A stretch of DNA of 64,000 bases from a virus. The notes below the pieces were generated by a model. That model was not told where the DNA came from and searched no databases. It was given only the letters and a program-made list of their open reading frames with translations. A program made the position numbers and the translations under genes. The DNA is taken from the IMG/VR virus record IMGVR_UViG_3300045971_000344, positions 124,001-188,000 of that record. One strand, 5' to 3'. Positions within the stretch are counted from its first letter, which is position 1; each line of letters begins with the position of its first letter. Positions 31,442 through 42,100 of the stretch are shown one piece after another.

Positions 31442-33952
31442 CTATGTTAGGTTTATTGTAACTGTAGCTAATTCTGATACTGCATAAGTGTCACGTGCCT
31501 TATAAGTAAAGACATCGGTTACAGGAACAACCACTCCAGAATACGGTATATAAACTAAGTTAGGAGCTGTTCCGGATAATGTACCATAGTTTGGATCGTT
31601 AACTAAGAAGTATTCTATAGGGGTATTATTACTATGTCGAGAGGTTAAAACAATTGGAAGTACCGAAGTTTTAGTTATATCAAAGCGCAAGTTACTACAA
31701 ACTGGTGCATTAAGGACCTCTACCTTTGGCAACAGCGTGGGAGAAATTATGGCTGTTATTGTCTGTCCATTACTCAATTTCAGCCGTAAGTTTACATTAG
31801 CGATAAAGGTAACGAGACCCTCAATTGAGTGTCTGTCTGCTGAAATACTTAATTCATAAGAGTCACCAAGTATTTCAGTTATGGTATAGACGCTAGAAAT
31901 AAGAACATTACATTCTGTATTATTCATAACTTTATGGATCAGATTATCTGCAACAGTATGCTGTCCAGTATTACTGCTTAAAAACGATTCTGTTTCAGAT
32001 AGAATTTGATACTGAGTTCTAACGCTATTTGCTGAATTTATATAGATAACAGGAAGAATACCTGGAGGTAAGTTTAACACAAAAGAATCAGTTAGACTAA
32101 AGATTAATCCAGCTGATTGTCCCCAATTTTTGGCGGCCCAAACAAAATTAAAAGTTTCTCCTGGATTGGCTATAAAAAATACTTTTCTGTATCCATTTGG
32201 TATTTGATATGTAGCCAGAAAACGGTTATCATAAGGATACCAACCCGTATCAGTATCAGTTAGTATTCCATTTATATAAAAAACAGAGCTATTGTCTGTC
32301 ATGTAGATCATTACCAAAGATAAAGGAGAATTTGTATTATTCTTCCAGGAGGCTTCAAATCTAATTTCTTTATTAGCAATAGCCGTCTGGTCAGCCATAA
32401 CTTCATTCCAAATCCACCATGCGGTAGTATCTGGAAAATTAGATACTGTTCCCCACGGGTCTGAACCATATTGACCAATCTTATTAGCCGTGGCGATAAT
32501 TATCTGAGCATTTGATTCCAAAGGAATAACTGCACCGGAGGGATCTAAATTTCCTGCATCAAAATCTGCTATCTGAGCATAAGAGTTTGTAGTAGGAGTA
32601 TCAGCTTCGTCTGGAGGAATTATTGTAACAACTGATACAGGGCAACTTTCGGGTTTTACACCTACTGCAACACCAGCATCTACTAAAACTGTCCCACCAT
32701 CATCCAAAGCAGTACCTTGACCTGCGTCAATACAAGTCTCTGGGTCACCTATACCGATGTTATACGTTGGAACATAAGGTAATACCCCAAGAGTGGGACT
32801 ATAGTCTATACTTCCCAAGAAAGTTATTATCTTATATAAGTTTGTTCTGGTACGTCTCTCTACAGATTGCCCTAGAACAGCATAATGTCTTATTATTGTA
32901 TTTGTTTTACTTACATATATAGGAGAAGTATAAATTTTTCTATTTGGGTCAACCCTAGGGTCTAAGCCATTTATAGTATAGTAAATAGTTGCTTGTTCTT
33001 CATTACAAGTCAGAACAACATAAAGTTCTTTCTGGTAACAACCCGTTGGAGGAGTAGCCCAAGATTTGAGCTTTAGATGGACGATATTAGGAAATCCTGG
33101 AGGATACTGATCCATATTTTGGTCAAATATGGAACACAATTCTTGATATTTCTCTTCACATTGCCCAAAATCAGGGGCATAAAAACAAGCACAAAAGCCT
33201 ACGGTATAATAAGACACACCTGTAGGTGGTGCTCCTACTTCCGAAGTAAGCCTACTAATTATGCCTTGTTTCTTTGGAGGTAGCATAACCGCGTATGCAC
33301 CTGTACCAGAGAGCTCATTTATCAATCCCTTAGCCGCAGATGTAAATTTATTTGTGGCAGAAGTCATACTAGTTAGCGTATTTATATTGTGCTTCAAGTT
33401 TGCAATAAAGGTATTACCAGATTCGCACAAGCCTTTCGCCATTCCAAGAGGACCCGGGATTATATCCCCTAGTGTAGCTTTTTTCCAAACATCTTTAACC
33501 TGAGGAATAGTCGCTACTTTTGGGGTTGAATTAGGCGGAGTATTCTTAACCCTAAGGGGCTTAAAAGAGGAAGGTGCTGTCTTCAACTGATCCATGGCTG
33601 AAGTAAAAGAGGAAAGAGATGCATCTAAGGTAGGGGCACACATTATAACACAGATGCCAGTAGTACAATAATAAGGATCTTCTGGAGGAGCGTTTGGTGC
33701 GAGCCTCATTCGGTTGGCCCAACTACCTTTGGACGGACTAAGAACAATAGCATAAAATCCAGATGAAGTAAGGGCCTTTATCATGTTCTGCAAAAAGTTT
33801 ATTTTGTCCAAAAGGTTATTCAAGCACGACACTAATAGGTTTCGTAACATACCTATTAGGTTACCTAATGCTCGAGCCTTTGAGTCAATCATATTTATTA
33901 AGGACGAAACTGGTCCTAAGATCATTCCTAAGGATAAGCTATTCCATGCCAT
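31442..33952 (-). CDS. Multi-domain virion protein with duplicated N-terminal domain and CHB_HEX-like module
   Basis: 836 residues from the ATG at 33952 (AAGGA site). Two copies of a domain near residues 65-125 and 218-275 share FYAIVLSPSKGSW/AYAVMLPPKKQGI and PYYCTTGICVIMCAP/SYYTVGFCACFYAP. A chitobiase-type C-terminal module follows (TCNEEQATIYYTINGLDP, SPIYVSKTNTII). Next are a lectin-like region (WWIWNEV ... FYINGILTD) and a C-terminal Ig/cadherin-like strand set (FTYKARDTYAVSELATV). It probably decorates the spike or baseplate and could bind glycans. No enzyme site is evident. Confidence 0.55.
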   Translation of the reverse strand: MAWNSLSLGMILGPVSSLINMIDSKARALGNLIGMLRNLLVSCLNNLLDKINFLQNMIKALTSSGFYAIVLSPSKGSWANRMRLAPNAPPEDPYYCTTGICVIMCAPTLDASLSSFTSAMDQLKTAPSSFKPLRVKNTPPNSTPKVATIPQVKDVWKKATLGDIIPGPLGMAKGLCESGNTFIANLKHNINTLTSMTSATNKFTSAAKGLINELSGTGAYAVMLPPKKQGIISRLTSEVGAPPTGVSYYTVGFCACFYAPDFGQCEEKYQELCSIFDQNMDQYPPGFPNIVHLKLKSWATPPTGCYQKELYVVLTCNEEQATIYYTINGLDPRVDPNRKIYTSPIYVSKTNTIIRHYAVLGQSVERRTRTNLYKIITFLGSIDYSPTLGVLPYVPTYNIGIGDPETCIDAGQGTALDDGGTVLVDAGVAVGVKPESCPVSVVTIIPPDEADTPTTNSYAQIADFDAGNLDPSGAVIPLESNAQIIIATANKIGQYGSDPWGTVSNFPDTTAWWIWNEVMADQTAIANKEIRFEASWKNNTNSPLSLVMIYMTDNSSVFYINGILTDTDTGWYPYDNRFLATYQIPNGYRKVFFIANPGETFNFVWAAKNWGQSAGLIFSLTDSFVLNLPPGILPVIYINSANSVRTQYQILSETESFLSSNTGQHTVADNLIHKVMNNTECNVLISSVYTITEILGDSYELSISADRHSIEGLVTFIANVNLRLKLSNGQTITAIISPTLLPKVEVLNAPVCSNLRFDITKTSVLPIVLTSRHSNNTPIEYFLVNDPNYGTLSGTAPNLVYIPYSGVVVPVTDVFTYKARDTYAVSELATVTINLT

Positions 33953-33966
33953 ATAGATCAATCCTT

Positions 33967-34275
33967 TTAACTCAAATATCCTGCTATTATACCTGCACCG
34001 GCCGAACCTTTATCTGTAGCCCCTGGGGCCGCCGTTAAATTTGAATGACTTTTTATTTCAAGTATAACTTCATTAGCAATAGCGTAAGATAGACAATCCA
34101 CAAAAGAGTATAACGCGGATAATCCATCTGGGGTTACACCAAACAACGCGCTTTCTGAAGCTAAGATTGAAGACATAGCGGTCTCACGAATATTATTATA
34201 TAGCCTGTCTACCTGTAACCCACCCATACCAGAGGGGCTTACTAAGACAGTTTTAGAAGTTCTTGGAGCGGTCAT
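33967..34275 (-). CDS. Small structural protein next to the spike
   Basis: 102 residues starting in an ATGA overlap with the spike gene upstream. It has a helix (RLYNNIRETAMSSILASES), a second helix (LYSFVDCLSYAIANEVIL) and a Gly/Ala-rich end. It is too long for a PAAR tip, and no PAAR residues are visible. Its tight coupling to the spike gene suggests a baseplate role. Confidence 0.5.
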   Translation of the reverse strand: MTAPRTSKTVLVSPSGMGGLQVDRLYNNIRETAMSSILASESALFGVTPDGLSALYSFVDCLSYAIANEVILEIKSHSNLTAAPGATDKGSAGAGIIAGYLS

Positions 34276-35039
34276 GGTTTTGTACCTCCAGTTGTTGCAA
34301 AGACCTCATTACTGTAGTCCCCGTGACACTGATGAGTAAACGCGCAGATAGATGCGCCTGTAACTACTCCTGCAAGATCAGTTGAACCGGATTTACCTTG
34401 AAGATTTATTATACCACCTGCGGATACATTTACATCTTTTGAGGCCTTTACTATAACGTTATCCGATTTAGCTTCAACTATTACTTGCTTAGTATTAGCA
34501 GTTACTTGAATATCCCCAGTTAGAGATGTTGCTACAATGTTACCTCCTACTATTAAATTACATGCGCCATCGATCTCAATACTGCAACTGCCTCTTACGG
34601 TGAGTCGCATATCACCTGGATTAAAGATATCCATATAGTTATCTTTTTCATCAATAACTAGATAGCATCCATTTGATAAGGCAAAGATCTTTCGGTCAGG
34701 ATAATTAACCTGAGACTTATCCATTACTACTGTCTTAAAGATTGTAGTAGGATGATACTGTGGATGATAAACGGACCCATCTAAGAAAATAATGTCTACG
34801 TAGGCTCCAATACGTGGCACATTGAACGTACCTACGTTCTTCATAGACCCATCTGCATCATTGCTCGAAGGTATCGCCCAAGGGCTAACGTCCAAAGAGA
34901 ACTCAAAAAACTTCTCTATCTTGAATTTTATTCTTCCCAATTGCTTAGGGTCTTTGTTCTCAATAACTTGAGCTCGGTGGCGAGTAGTCCCGTTTATTCC
35001 TATTCTAGAGATATCTCTAGTTGAATTTATTAAACTCAT
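34272..35039 (-). CDS. Baseplate spike (gpV / gp5-like)
   Basis: 255 residues. The N-terminal OB fold shows NKDPKQLGRIKFKI, the PWAIPSSND loop, FNVPRIGAYVDIIFLDGS, and HPQYHP. From about residue 130 short strands with repeating Val/Gly patterns (SIEIDGACNLIVGG, DIQVTANTKQVIVEA, NVIVKASKDVNVSAGG) form a beta-helical needle. A C-terminal AFTHQCHG ends the needle, where many gpV proteins bind metal. A trimer would pierce the outer membrane during contraction. Confidence 0.85.
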   Translation of the reverse strand: MSLINSTRDISRIGINGTTRHRAQVIENKDPKQLGRIKFKIEKFFEFSLDVSPWAIPSSNDADGSMKNVGTFNVPRIGAYVDIIFLDGSVYHPQYHPTTIFKTVVMDKSQVNYPDRKIFALSNGCYLVIDEKDNYMDIFNPGDMRLTVRGSCSIEIDGACNLIVGGNIVATSLTGDIQVTANTKQVIVEAKSDNVIVKASKDVNVSAGGIINLQGKSGSTDLAGVVTGASICAFTHQCHGDYSNEVFATTGGTKP

Positions 35040-35052
35040 AAGATTGATCCAC

Positions 35053-38000
35053 CTATAGTAATTTACTGTCTATTGTTAGCATGTAACCACTGGTTGAACC
35101 ATCGGCAGTCATTACTTTCTTAACGACCTGTCCAGAAGTTGAGGGCACTACGTTAGTTATTGCTCCTGCCGTGGTCGGACTTATATAGTAGTCCGCCCCA
35201 TCTACAAGTCCCGACAAACCTGTTACATATCCTCCAGTACGGAGAGTAAAAATGCTTGTACTTATTACCGCAGTTACTACCCCTATCGCATTTGCCGTGC
35301 CTAAGGCATTGGCCTGTGCTTTATAGTAAGCACCAGAACCACGGTACACCCAAGTTCCAACAGTGAATCCGTGGGTGGCCTGTGTAATATCTCTTAACTG
35401 ACCTGATACATCAGCAATTTTTTTATTACCTGACGGAAGACCTACATAGAGCTCTGTAGTATCTGTAGTTATATATAGTTCCCCTTGTCCAAGACTTGCA
35501 GGAAGAGCGGCTTTAGTTCCTCTATTTATGTCTAGTGTGTAGTTTACAGCAGCGTCTATTATCCTGCGTACCGTATAAACATCATAGGTCATTGATAAAT
35601 CCAAAAGATATGGGGAGGTTATTGCGGTCGACCCACAGTTGAGGACTACAACCATCTTCCAATACTCATAGTAATCGCTGATTTTACCGAACAGGTTCTC
35701 CGTGCCACCGCTTGTTATACTCGATACACCTTGCTGATAGTAGGTAGTAGCTGATGGGTACACTGTGTATGTGCCCGCTGTGAACGCAGCAGTGGAGCTA
35801 CCTATCAACTGGAACTTGGGGTACGCATTTCCACTAACCAGACTCCAGTTGGCAGTAAAGCTCTTTGGCTTTATGAACACAGATGCAGCGATTCTAAACG
35901 CCGCTGACGTCCACTGTTGGTCAAGAGTTGAGTAGGTGGACGGAGCAAACACTACCTTGGAATAGTCAATCTGTGGAGTAGAAATACCTAGGTTAATAAT
36001 ATTATACTTATAATAGAATTGCCCATTTGAACCCCAACCCAAGTTAATTGTGTTAATCCCATAAGGTATAGCATACTCGCTCGTCCAGTTAATATTATCC
36101 TGTGAGAACTGTGCAGTTATAGTAACACCTGCGGGATACTGAACTACGTTGGACACAAATGAAGTTACTGTCGTACTTACTTTACCAGATAAGAGATTAG
36201 TAGATACTGCTGTTGCAGCAGTTGCATAGGTTCCAACCATAACGTACTTTGGAGTAGCTACCGATGCTCCAATAGTATTAAGGTTAAACTGTGTAGCGGT
36301 ACCTATGGTTGCCCCGCTAAAAGACTGGTACTGAACAACTACATAGCCACAAGAACCATCACCAGATTGTCCATAGTTACCATAGCCGCCACAGCCACGT
36401 CCTCCAGAACAATCGAAGTAACAAGTTCCAGAAGTAATAGAACTAGCTTTTATCAAAATTGAACCACCAGCAGCTCCACCACTAAACGCTCTAGTATCAA
36501 TAGGGTAGTATAACCCTCCACCAGAAGATTTAACCGAGCCATTGAAAATAAAGGTACTTGCATAGATAGCAACTATACCACCACCGGCGCCCCCCGTTGC
36601 AGGAGAACTTCCTTGAGCAGAAGCTGCGCCAAAGGTTAGGGTCTTTAAGTCCGGATCCCCATAAGGAGCACCTGCTTGACTGGCAGGTCCATTTGACCCC
36701 CAACCTGCATGTCCCGCACCAGCACCACCAGATACAGAAGAGCCACCTGCAGAACCACCACCACCAGTGTAATCTATACAGGACTGACCATAGATGCCTT
36801 CACCATAAGGTGGACTTGCTGCACCTCTGAATCTATATCCCGCAGACGCTGCGCTTACTGATCCATTATTTGTAAATGTTCCAGACACACGAAAACAAAT
36901 AATACCATTAGTAGTACCATTCCAACCGCTAACATTTATTGCTCCAGCAGTAGTTATAGTAAGGTTATTAAAATTTGGGACTCTCTGTAGTATAACCTTT
37001 TGATTAGTAGCTGCTATCCCTATATTAAAATCTGTATCTACTGCATCGCCATAAAATTTTGTTTTATTAGATGTAAAAGTAACTACGTTATTTGTTCCGC
37101 CTGAAGAGCTTATCGCTGCTATCCTAACGAACTCAAAGACCCCTACGTTAGGAGCTAATGTAGTTGAACCTTGGACGTTTAATAGTAATAATTCTTCCCC
37201 TACTTCCCAGCCATCTAATACCGCATTAGTGTTAATTATTGCTTGATTTGGTAATAAAGATAACACAGCACTACAATAAGCTCTATATTTATTTTTACCA
37301 TCAGAAGTAACCTGAGTATTACCTGTCAGATTTATTGTTGAACCTATAGTAAAGTCACCATCCGCGCCATTTCCAAAGTCTGCAATAGCCGAACCTACTA
37401 CTAGATTACCAGATATTGTAGTTACGTTTGAGCTAAGAGTAGAATTGATTAAACTTTGGTCGTTATATGAATCCTGTACTTCGCCAACTGTTACCTTTAG
37501 TCCAAGTTGATTTCCTGTGGCGGGGCTATCCATACCAGAGGCGAACACCGCGCCTGTTGTGTTGAAGTCAGCGTTAGACGTCCATGTAACAGTACCACCC
37601 TGTACAACATCTCCTATCTGGATTGTAGTAGCATTATTAGCTGGATCATCCGTAGCTATTATGTTACCTGTGAAATTCAGCTTTGCCCTTTGTGGGAAAG
37701 CTGCGAGATTTCCGTCAATCTCATGACCTGCTTGTGACTCGGCCTTCCAGTACCTAGCATTTAGCTTTGTGGAGGCCAATACATACCCATCATTGGCTGG
37801 AGTACCTAAACTATTCTCCTTCAAGGCCAGTGCTGTATTAACCTCCGTCTTGGTGAAAGCGTCGGTAATACCGTATCCTGCAACTGTAGTAGCCTTACTT
37901 GCCTTGTTAGCATCTATTTCTGTTTTAGTGTACGCATCGGTAATTCCGTATCCAGTAAGCGTAGTGGCCTTTGTTGCCTTTAAAGCTAATGAAGTATCAA

Positions 38001-39117
38001 CTTGCGTCTTTGTATACGCGTCTATTATTCCATATCCCGCTAGAGTGGTAGCTGGAGATATTTTACCAGCTAATGCTGCGTCTATTTCAGTCTTTGTATA
38101 GACCGCAGACTTATCAGCCTTTAGTGATAACGCGGTAAAAAACGCAGTTAAATTTGCTTGGTCTGCTATTATTGCATCAGCTATTTCTTTTAAGGTATCT
38201 AAAGCTAGTGGGGCACCAGCAGTTAAATAAGTAAATTTTCCATCTATATCCGTCTTTGTATACGCATCTGTTATTCCATATCCTGCAAGTGTCGTAGCAG
38301 GAGACAACTTTTCAGATAGGGCAGTATCTACTTCGGTCTTTGTATAAGCATTTTCTATATTAAATGAAGATAAAGTATTGTGGGCTGTTACTGATAATAC
38401 AGTTGTGTCAATAGAGTCAGAAAATATAAGTGGACCCGCTAACTTTAATATGTCTCTTTGTGTAAGAACAGTTCCATCACTGTTCTTAAGCACATGACCA
38501 CCAGACATTTTTATCCAAGATCTAACTCCAGAGGCGCTAGAACTAAGAATATACCCGTCAACTGGAGGACTTCCAAGCGCATCCGCAACCGAGTCTACTG
38601 TAGTTGTATTTCCCACAGTAGAGATAATCATGTTAGCCCCAAAATCTATATTACGAGGCTGTATTGGTAACACAACACCCTTATCTTTTAGAATAAAAAA
38701 TGGTTCGTTAGCAATATCGAAATCAGTTAGTACATGATAGCTAGAATTTAATATAAATCCAGAAGTTTCAGAATCAGCTACAAGTATAGGATAAATTACT
38801 GACCCTACAGTAGTAGGAATATCAACTGAAATTGTTCCTGGCTCAATACCTAAAAAGTACGTAGACCCATCAGATAAACCTAAAAAGCTACTTACTTTAC
38901 CGGATGAAACTATAGTAAAAACATCTGCATCTTTCACATAATCCACAATGCCAACAACAATGGATGTACTCTCTGTGGCTGCAGAAGTAAGCGCATAAAA
39001 TCCAGATGCTCTATATAACCACTGTCCTACTGAAAATCCATGATTGACCTGGGTTACTGTAGTAATACCAGAACTACCTAAAATAGAGTAGTCTATTCTT
39101 ATTGCACTATTTGACAT
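35053..39117 (-). CDS. Giant tail fibre / side fibre 1
   Basis: 1354 residues. Modules: an NHGFSVGQWLYRASGFYALT domain near the N-terminus that recurs near the C-terminus (THGFTVGTWVYRGSGAYY); a run of 35-45 residue repeats at about 256-429 with YTKTEIDAALAGK and TTLAGYGITDAYTKT; a Gly-rich middle (GGGSAGGSSVSGGAGAGHAG); and an ALPASLGQGELYITTDTTELY segment. YTKTE repeats form triple-stranded coiled shafts in phage fibres. It is a paralogue of the next gene and likely forms long receptor-binding fibres. Confidence 0.75.
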   Translation of the reverse strand: MSNSAIRIDYSILGSSGITTVTQVNHGFSVGQWLYRASGFYALTSAATESTSIVVGIVDYVKDADVFTIVSSGKVSSFLGLSDGSTYFLGIEPGTISVDIPTTVGSVIYPILVADSETSGFILNSSYHVLTDFDIANEPFFILKDKGVVLPIQPRNIDFGANMIISTVGNTTTVDSVADALGSPPVDGYILSSSASGVRSWIKMSGGHVLKNSDGTVLTQRDILKLAGPLIFSDSIDTTVLSVTAHNTLSSFNIENAYTKTEVDTALSEKLSPATTLAGYGITDAYTKTDIDGKFTYLTAGAPLALDTLKEIADAIIADQANLTAFFTALSLKADKSAVYTKTEIDAALAGKISPATTLAGYGIIDAYTKTQVDTSLALKATKATTLTGYGITDAYTKTEIDANKASKATTVAGYGITDAFTKTEVNTALALKENSLGTPANDGYVLASTKLNARYWKAESQAGHEIDGNLAAFPQRAKLNFTGNIIATDDPANNATTIQIGDVVQGGTVTWTSNADFNTTGAVFASGMDSPATGNQLGLKVTVGEVQDSYNDQSLINSTLSSNVTTISGNLVVGSAIADFGNGADGDFTIGSTINLTGNTQVTSDGKNKYRAYCSAVLSLLPNQAIINTNAVLDGWEVGEELLLLNVQGSTTLAPNVGVFEFVRIAAISSSGGTNNVVTFTSNKTKFYGDAVDTDFNIGIAATNQKVILQRVPNFNNLTITTAGAINVSGWNGTTNGIICFRVSGTFTNNGSVSAASAGYRFRGAASPPYGEGIYGQSCIDYTGGGGSAGGSSVSGGAGAGHAGWGSNGPASQAGAPYGDPDLKTLTFGAASAQGSSPATGGAGGGIVAIYASTFIFNGSVKSSGGGLYYPIDTRAFSGGAAGGSILIKASSITSGTCYFDCSGGRGCGGYGNYGQSGDGSCGYVVVQYQSFSGATIGTATQFNLNTIGASVATPKYVMVGTYATAATAVSTNLLSGKVSTTVTSFVSNVVQYPAGVTITAQFSQDNINWTSEYAIPYGINTINLGWGSNGQFYYKYNIINLGISTPQIDYSKVVFAPSTYSTLDQQWTSAAFRIAASVFIKPKSFTANWSLVSGNAYPKFQLIGSSTAAFTAGTYTVYPSATTYYQQGVSSITSGGTENLFGKISDYYEYWKMVVVLNCGSTAITSPYLLDLSMTYDVYTVRRIIDAAVNYTLDINRGTKAALPASLGQGELYITTDTTELYVGLPSGNKKIADVSGQLRDITQATHGFTVGTWVYRGSGAYYKAQANALGTANAIGVVTAVISTSIFTLRTGGYVTGLSGLVDGADYYISPTTAGAITNVVPSTSGQVVKKVMTADGSTSGYMLTIDSKLL

Positions 39118-39151
39118 GCTACCCTCACTTAGCCTAAATATTATTGTACTA

Positions 39152-42100
39152 CTACATATTCTGACCGATTATCTGTCCAAACCAAGTAGTTCCTCCGTCG
39201 TAGGTTAAAAACTCAAAAATATCTATCTTATTAACCGATGCCGTAGGTGTTGGGATAGCACTGTTGTTCCACCTTATTGTACCCCAGTTTATTGTTCTCT
39301 GTGTACCGTCCGAAACTAAGATAAGTGTCATACGGTAAGATCTAGTTGAGGGTACGTTAGTCCTTAAGATTGAAGTTATATTAGCATTAAGAGTTGTTTT
39401 GAAGATATTATATAATGAGCAATCTAAGGTTATGCTACCAGAGGTAATAGAAACAGTAACCTGTGGAGCTGTAGTTATTGTTGGGGTACTATATATTTCT
39501 ACCCACTGTAAAGACTGAGTATTCCAAAATTTTATTATCTTAGTAGTAGGATTTACCCAGACAAGATTTGCTATTCCAGTTGGAGTAGTAGTTTGAACAG
39601 CTATATCTGATACCTTTGATGCAGCGATACTAACACCGTTACCTATGTATAGCTCTTTAGTATCTAATGCAATATAAGGTTCACCTTGTTGTAAGCTAGT
39701 TGGTAATGAAGATTTCGTACCACGCTTTAGTTCCAGCGTATAAATTGAAGCGGCATCAAGAATTTTTTGAACTTCCGAAACGTAGGTAAAGCTAAAATCT
39801 TGTACTGAAGGTGAAACTAACTGGTTACCACCTGCGTTTAACACTACAACAAGTTTCCAATAATTGAAAAAGGCGTTTACTTGAGTTTCAATATTAAGCT
39901 CTGTTCCAGATACGATACTATTTCCAGATCCACCTTGATAATAGGTAGTCTGAGTTGGGAAATAACTAGGTGCTGAAAAGTTTGAGGTAACACTACCTAT
40001 TAACTGAAATTTTGGCTGTGCGTTACCCGCCGCTGTTGTCCAGCGGCTTATAACTGTTTTTGGTCTAATAGCCACACCAGATGCCACGCTAAAGGGTGAA
40101 GACACCCAAGTCTGATCTGTTAGAGAAAAAACTTTTGGGGCAAAATTTACGGCCACACTAGAAACTTCTGGAGTTGTAGTTGCACAGGTAAAGTATAGTC
40201 TATAATAGAAATTATTAGTGGTCCACCCAAACCACTCAATATCCAAAGTATTATTTCCGTACACAAGAGCTGTTGTTGACCCATTAGCTCCAGCTACGTT
40301 ATAGAATGTTGTTCCATCTGTACTGAATTGTATACCTAAAGTACCATCTATAGGAATTACAGTTACATTAACAAGTACGCTCTTAATTGAAGTTACCGTC
40401 TTTCCAACCAACATATTAGTAGAACTAAGTAAACCTGAAGATGCCACAGAAGATACTAGATTATAGAATGGTGTTGCAGTAGCATTTATTGTTGGATTTC
40501 CTGTCTTATATTGATAGGTTAATATAACCTTACCTACACCGCCAAACCGTATAGCTCCTGTGATAGCTCCAGCTACAGTTATCGAGTTTGTTCCGTAGTT
40601 TACGGTATTAGCTGCCAACAGTATCGTACCGCCAGCTCCACTACCTGTATAATTTCCGCTACTAGCGTTTAAACCCCCGGCAGTGCCAGCTGCGGATAGG
40701 GTACCTGTGATATTAGCTAAGTCTGAGAAAATAGCAATAATACCACCGCCTACTCCTCCGTAAGTATTACGAGTAATGTAATCGTCCGAACCACCAGAAC
40801 CCCCAAAATATAGCTTGCTAAGGTCGTTATAAACATCATATACTGGAGTTGTAGAATTATTACCTGTACCTGTTCCAACATGACTTCCGCTTCCACTGCC
40901 AGCGTTACCGGCTCCACCTATCTGTGCAGTACCTGCAATTCCAAGACCGGGAGATTGGACACCGCCATAAAGGTATGAATAGTACCCCCTACCTAGAGCT
41001 CGTATCGTACCATAATTATTTAATGTCTTACACCTAAAACAGATTATGCCGGTCAATACGCTTGTAGCTGTGGAGATAAAGCCTGAACAATCCAAGATAC
41101 TCGTAGAAGCATTTAGGGTAACAATATTCCAGTTTGGAACTCTTTGAACAAATACTATCTGATTAGTTGCCCTTGTTATACCTATATTTGCGTCTGAACC
41201 TGCAGTATTTCCGTAACACCGTACCTTATTAGTAGTAAAAGTTATTTTGTTTAAAGTAGTATTTACCGAAGCCACTCTTACAAACTCATAATTACCAACA
41301 TTAGAATAGTAAGTTGATGTTCCCATAACATTTATAATAAGTAGCTCATCCCCAACGGCATAAGTTATGCCTGTACCAACATTTGTCACTATTGCATAAT
41401 TTATGCCTAAAGCCGTACAGGTATATGAATTTGAAAACGTATTACCAGTAGTTGCATTTCCCGTACTAAAGACTATAGTAGTAGCAGCAGGGATAGTAAA
41501 GTCACCATCTGCACCAGTACCAGAATCAATTCCTATTCCTACCTTAGCAACACCTCCAGCAACAACTACATCGTGACTGGCAGCGGCGTCAACTAAATAG
41601 GTATCAACAAATTCATCTACTAAAACTCCGCTAGATGCTGCTAATGATAGTTCATTATTAGCAGCAGGCACCAAAAGTCCACTTGTAAAGGTAGCACCAT
41701 TAGCATTAAAGTCTGCATCGGTACTCCATAAGGCCGTACCATTTTGTGGGATATCTACAGCTACAGTAGTAGTATCAGTTAAAACAGGATCATCATAGGC
41801 CTGCATACCACCTATAAAATTAAGATTTGATCTTTGTGTTAGTGAGACCCCATTTATTTGTAGAGTATGTCCGAGCTTTCCCTCTGTCCAATACCGTGAA
41901 CCTGAGGTTGTAGACCTTAAAATTGCACCCTCAATAGCGGGATTACCCAAGCTATTTTCTTTTGCTAAGAACTTAGTATCTATTTGTGTAATAGTATAAG
42001 TATCTGTAATTCCATATCCCGCCAGTGTGGTGGACTTACTTGCCTTTGTAGCCAGATTGGTGTCTATTTGAGTAATAGTATATGCATCTGTAATACCATA

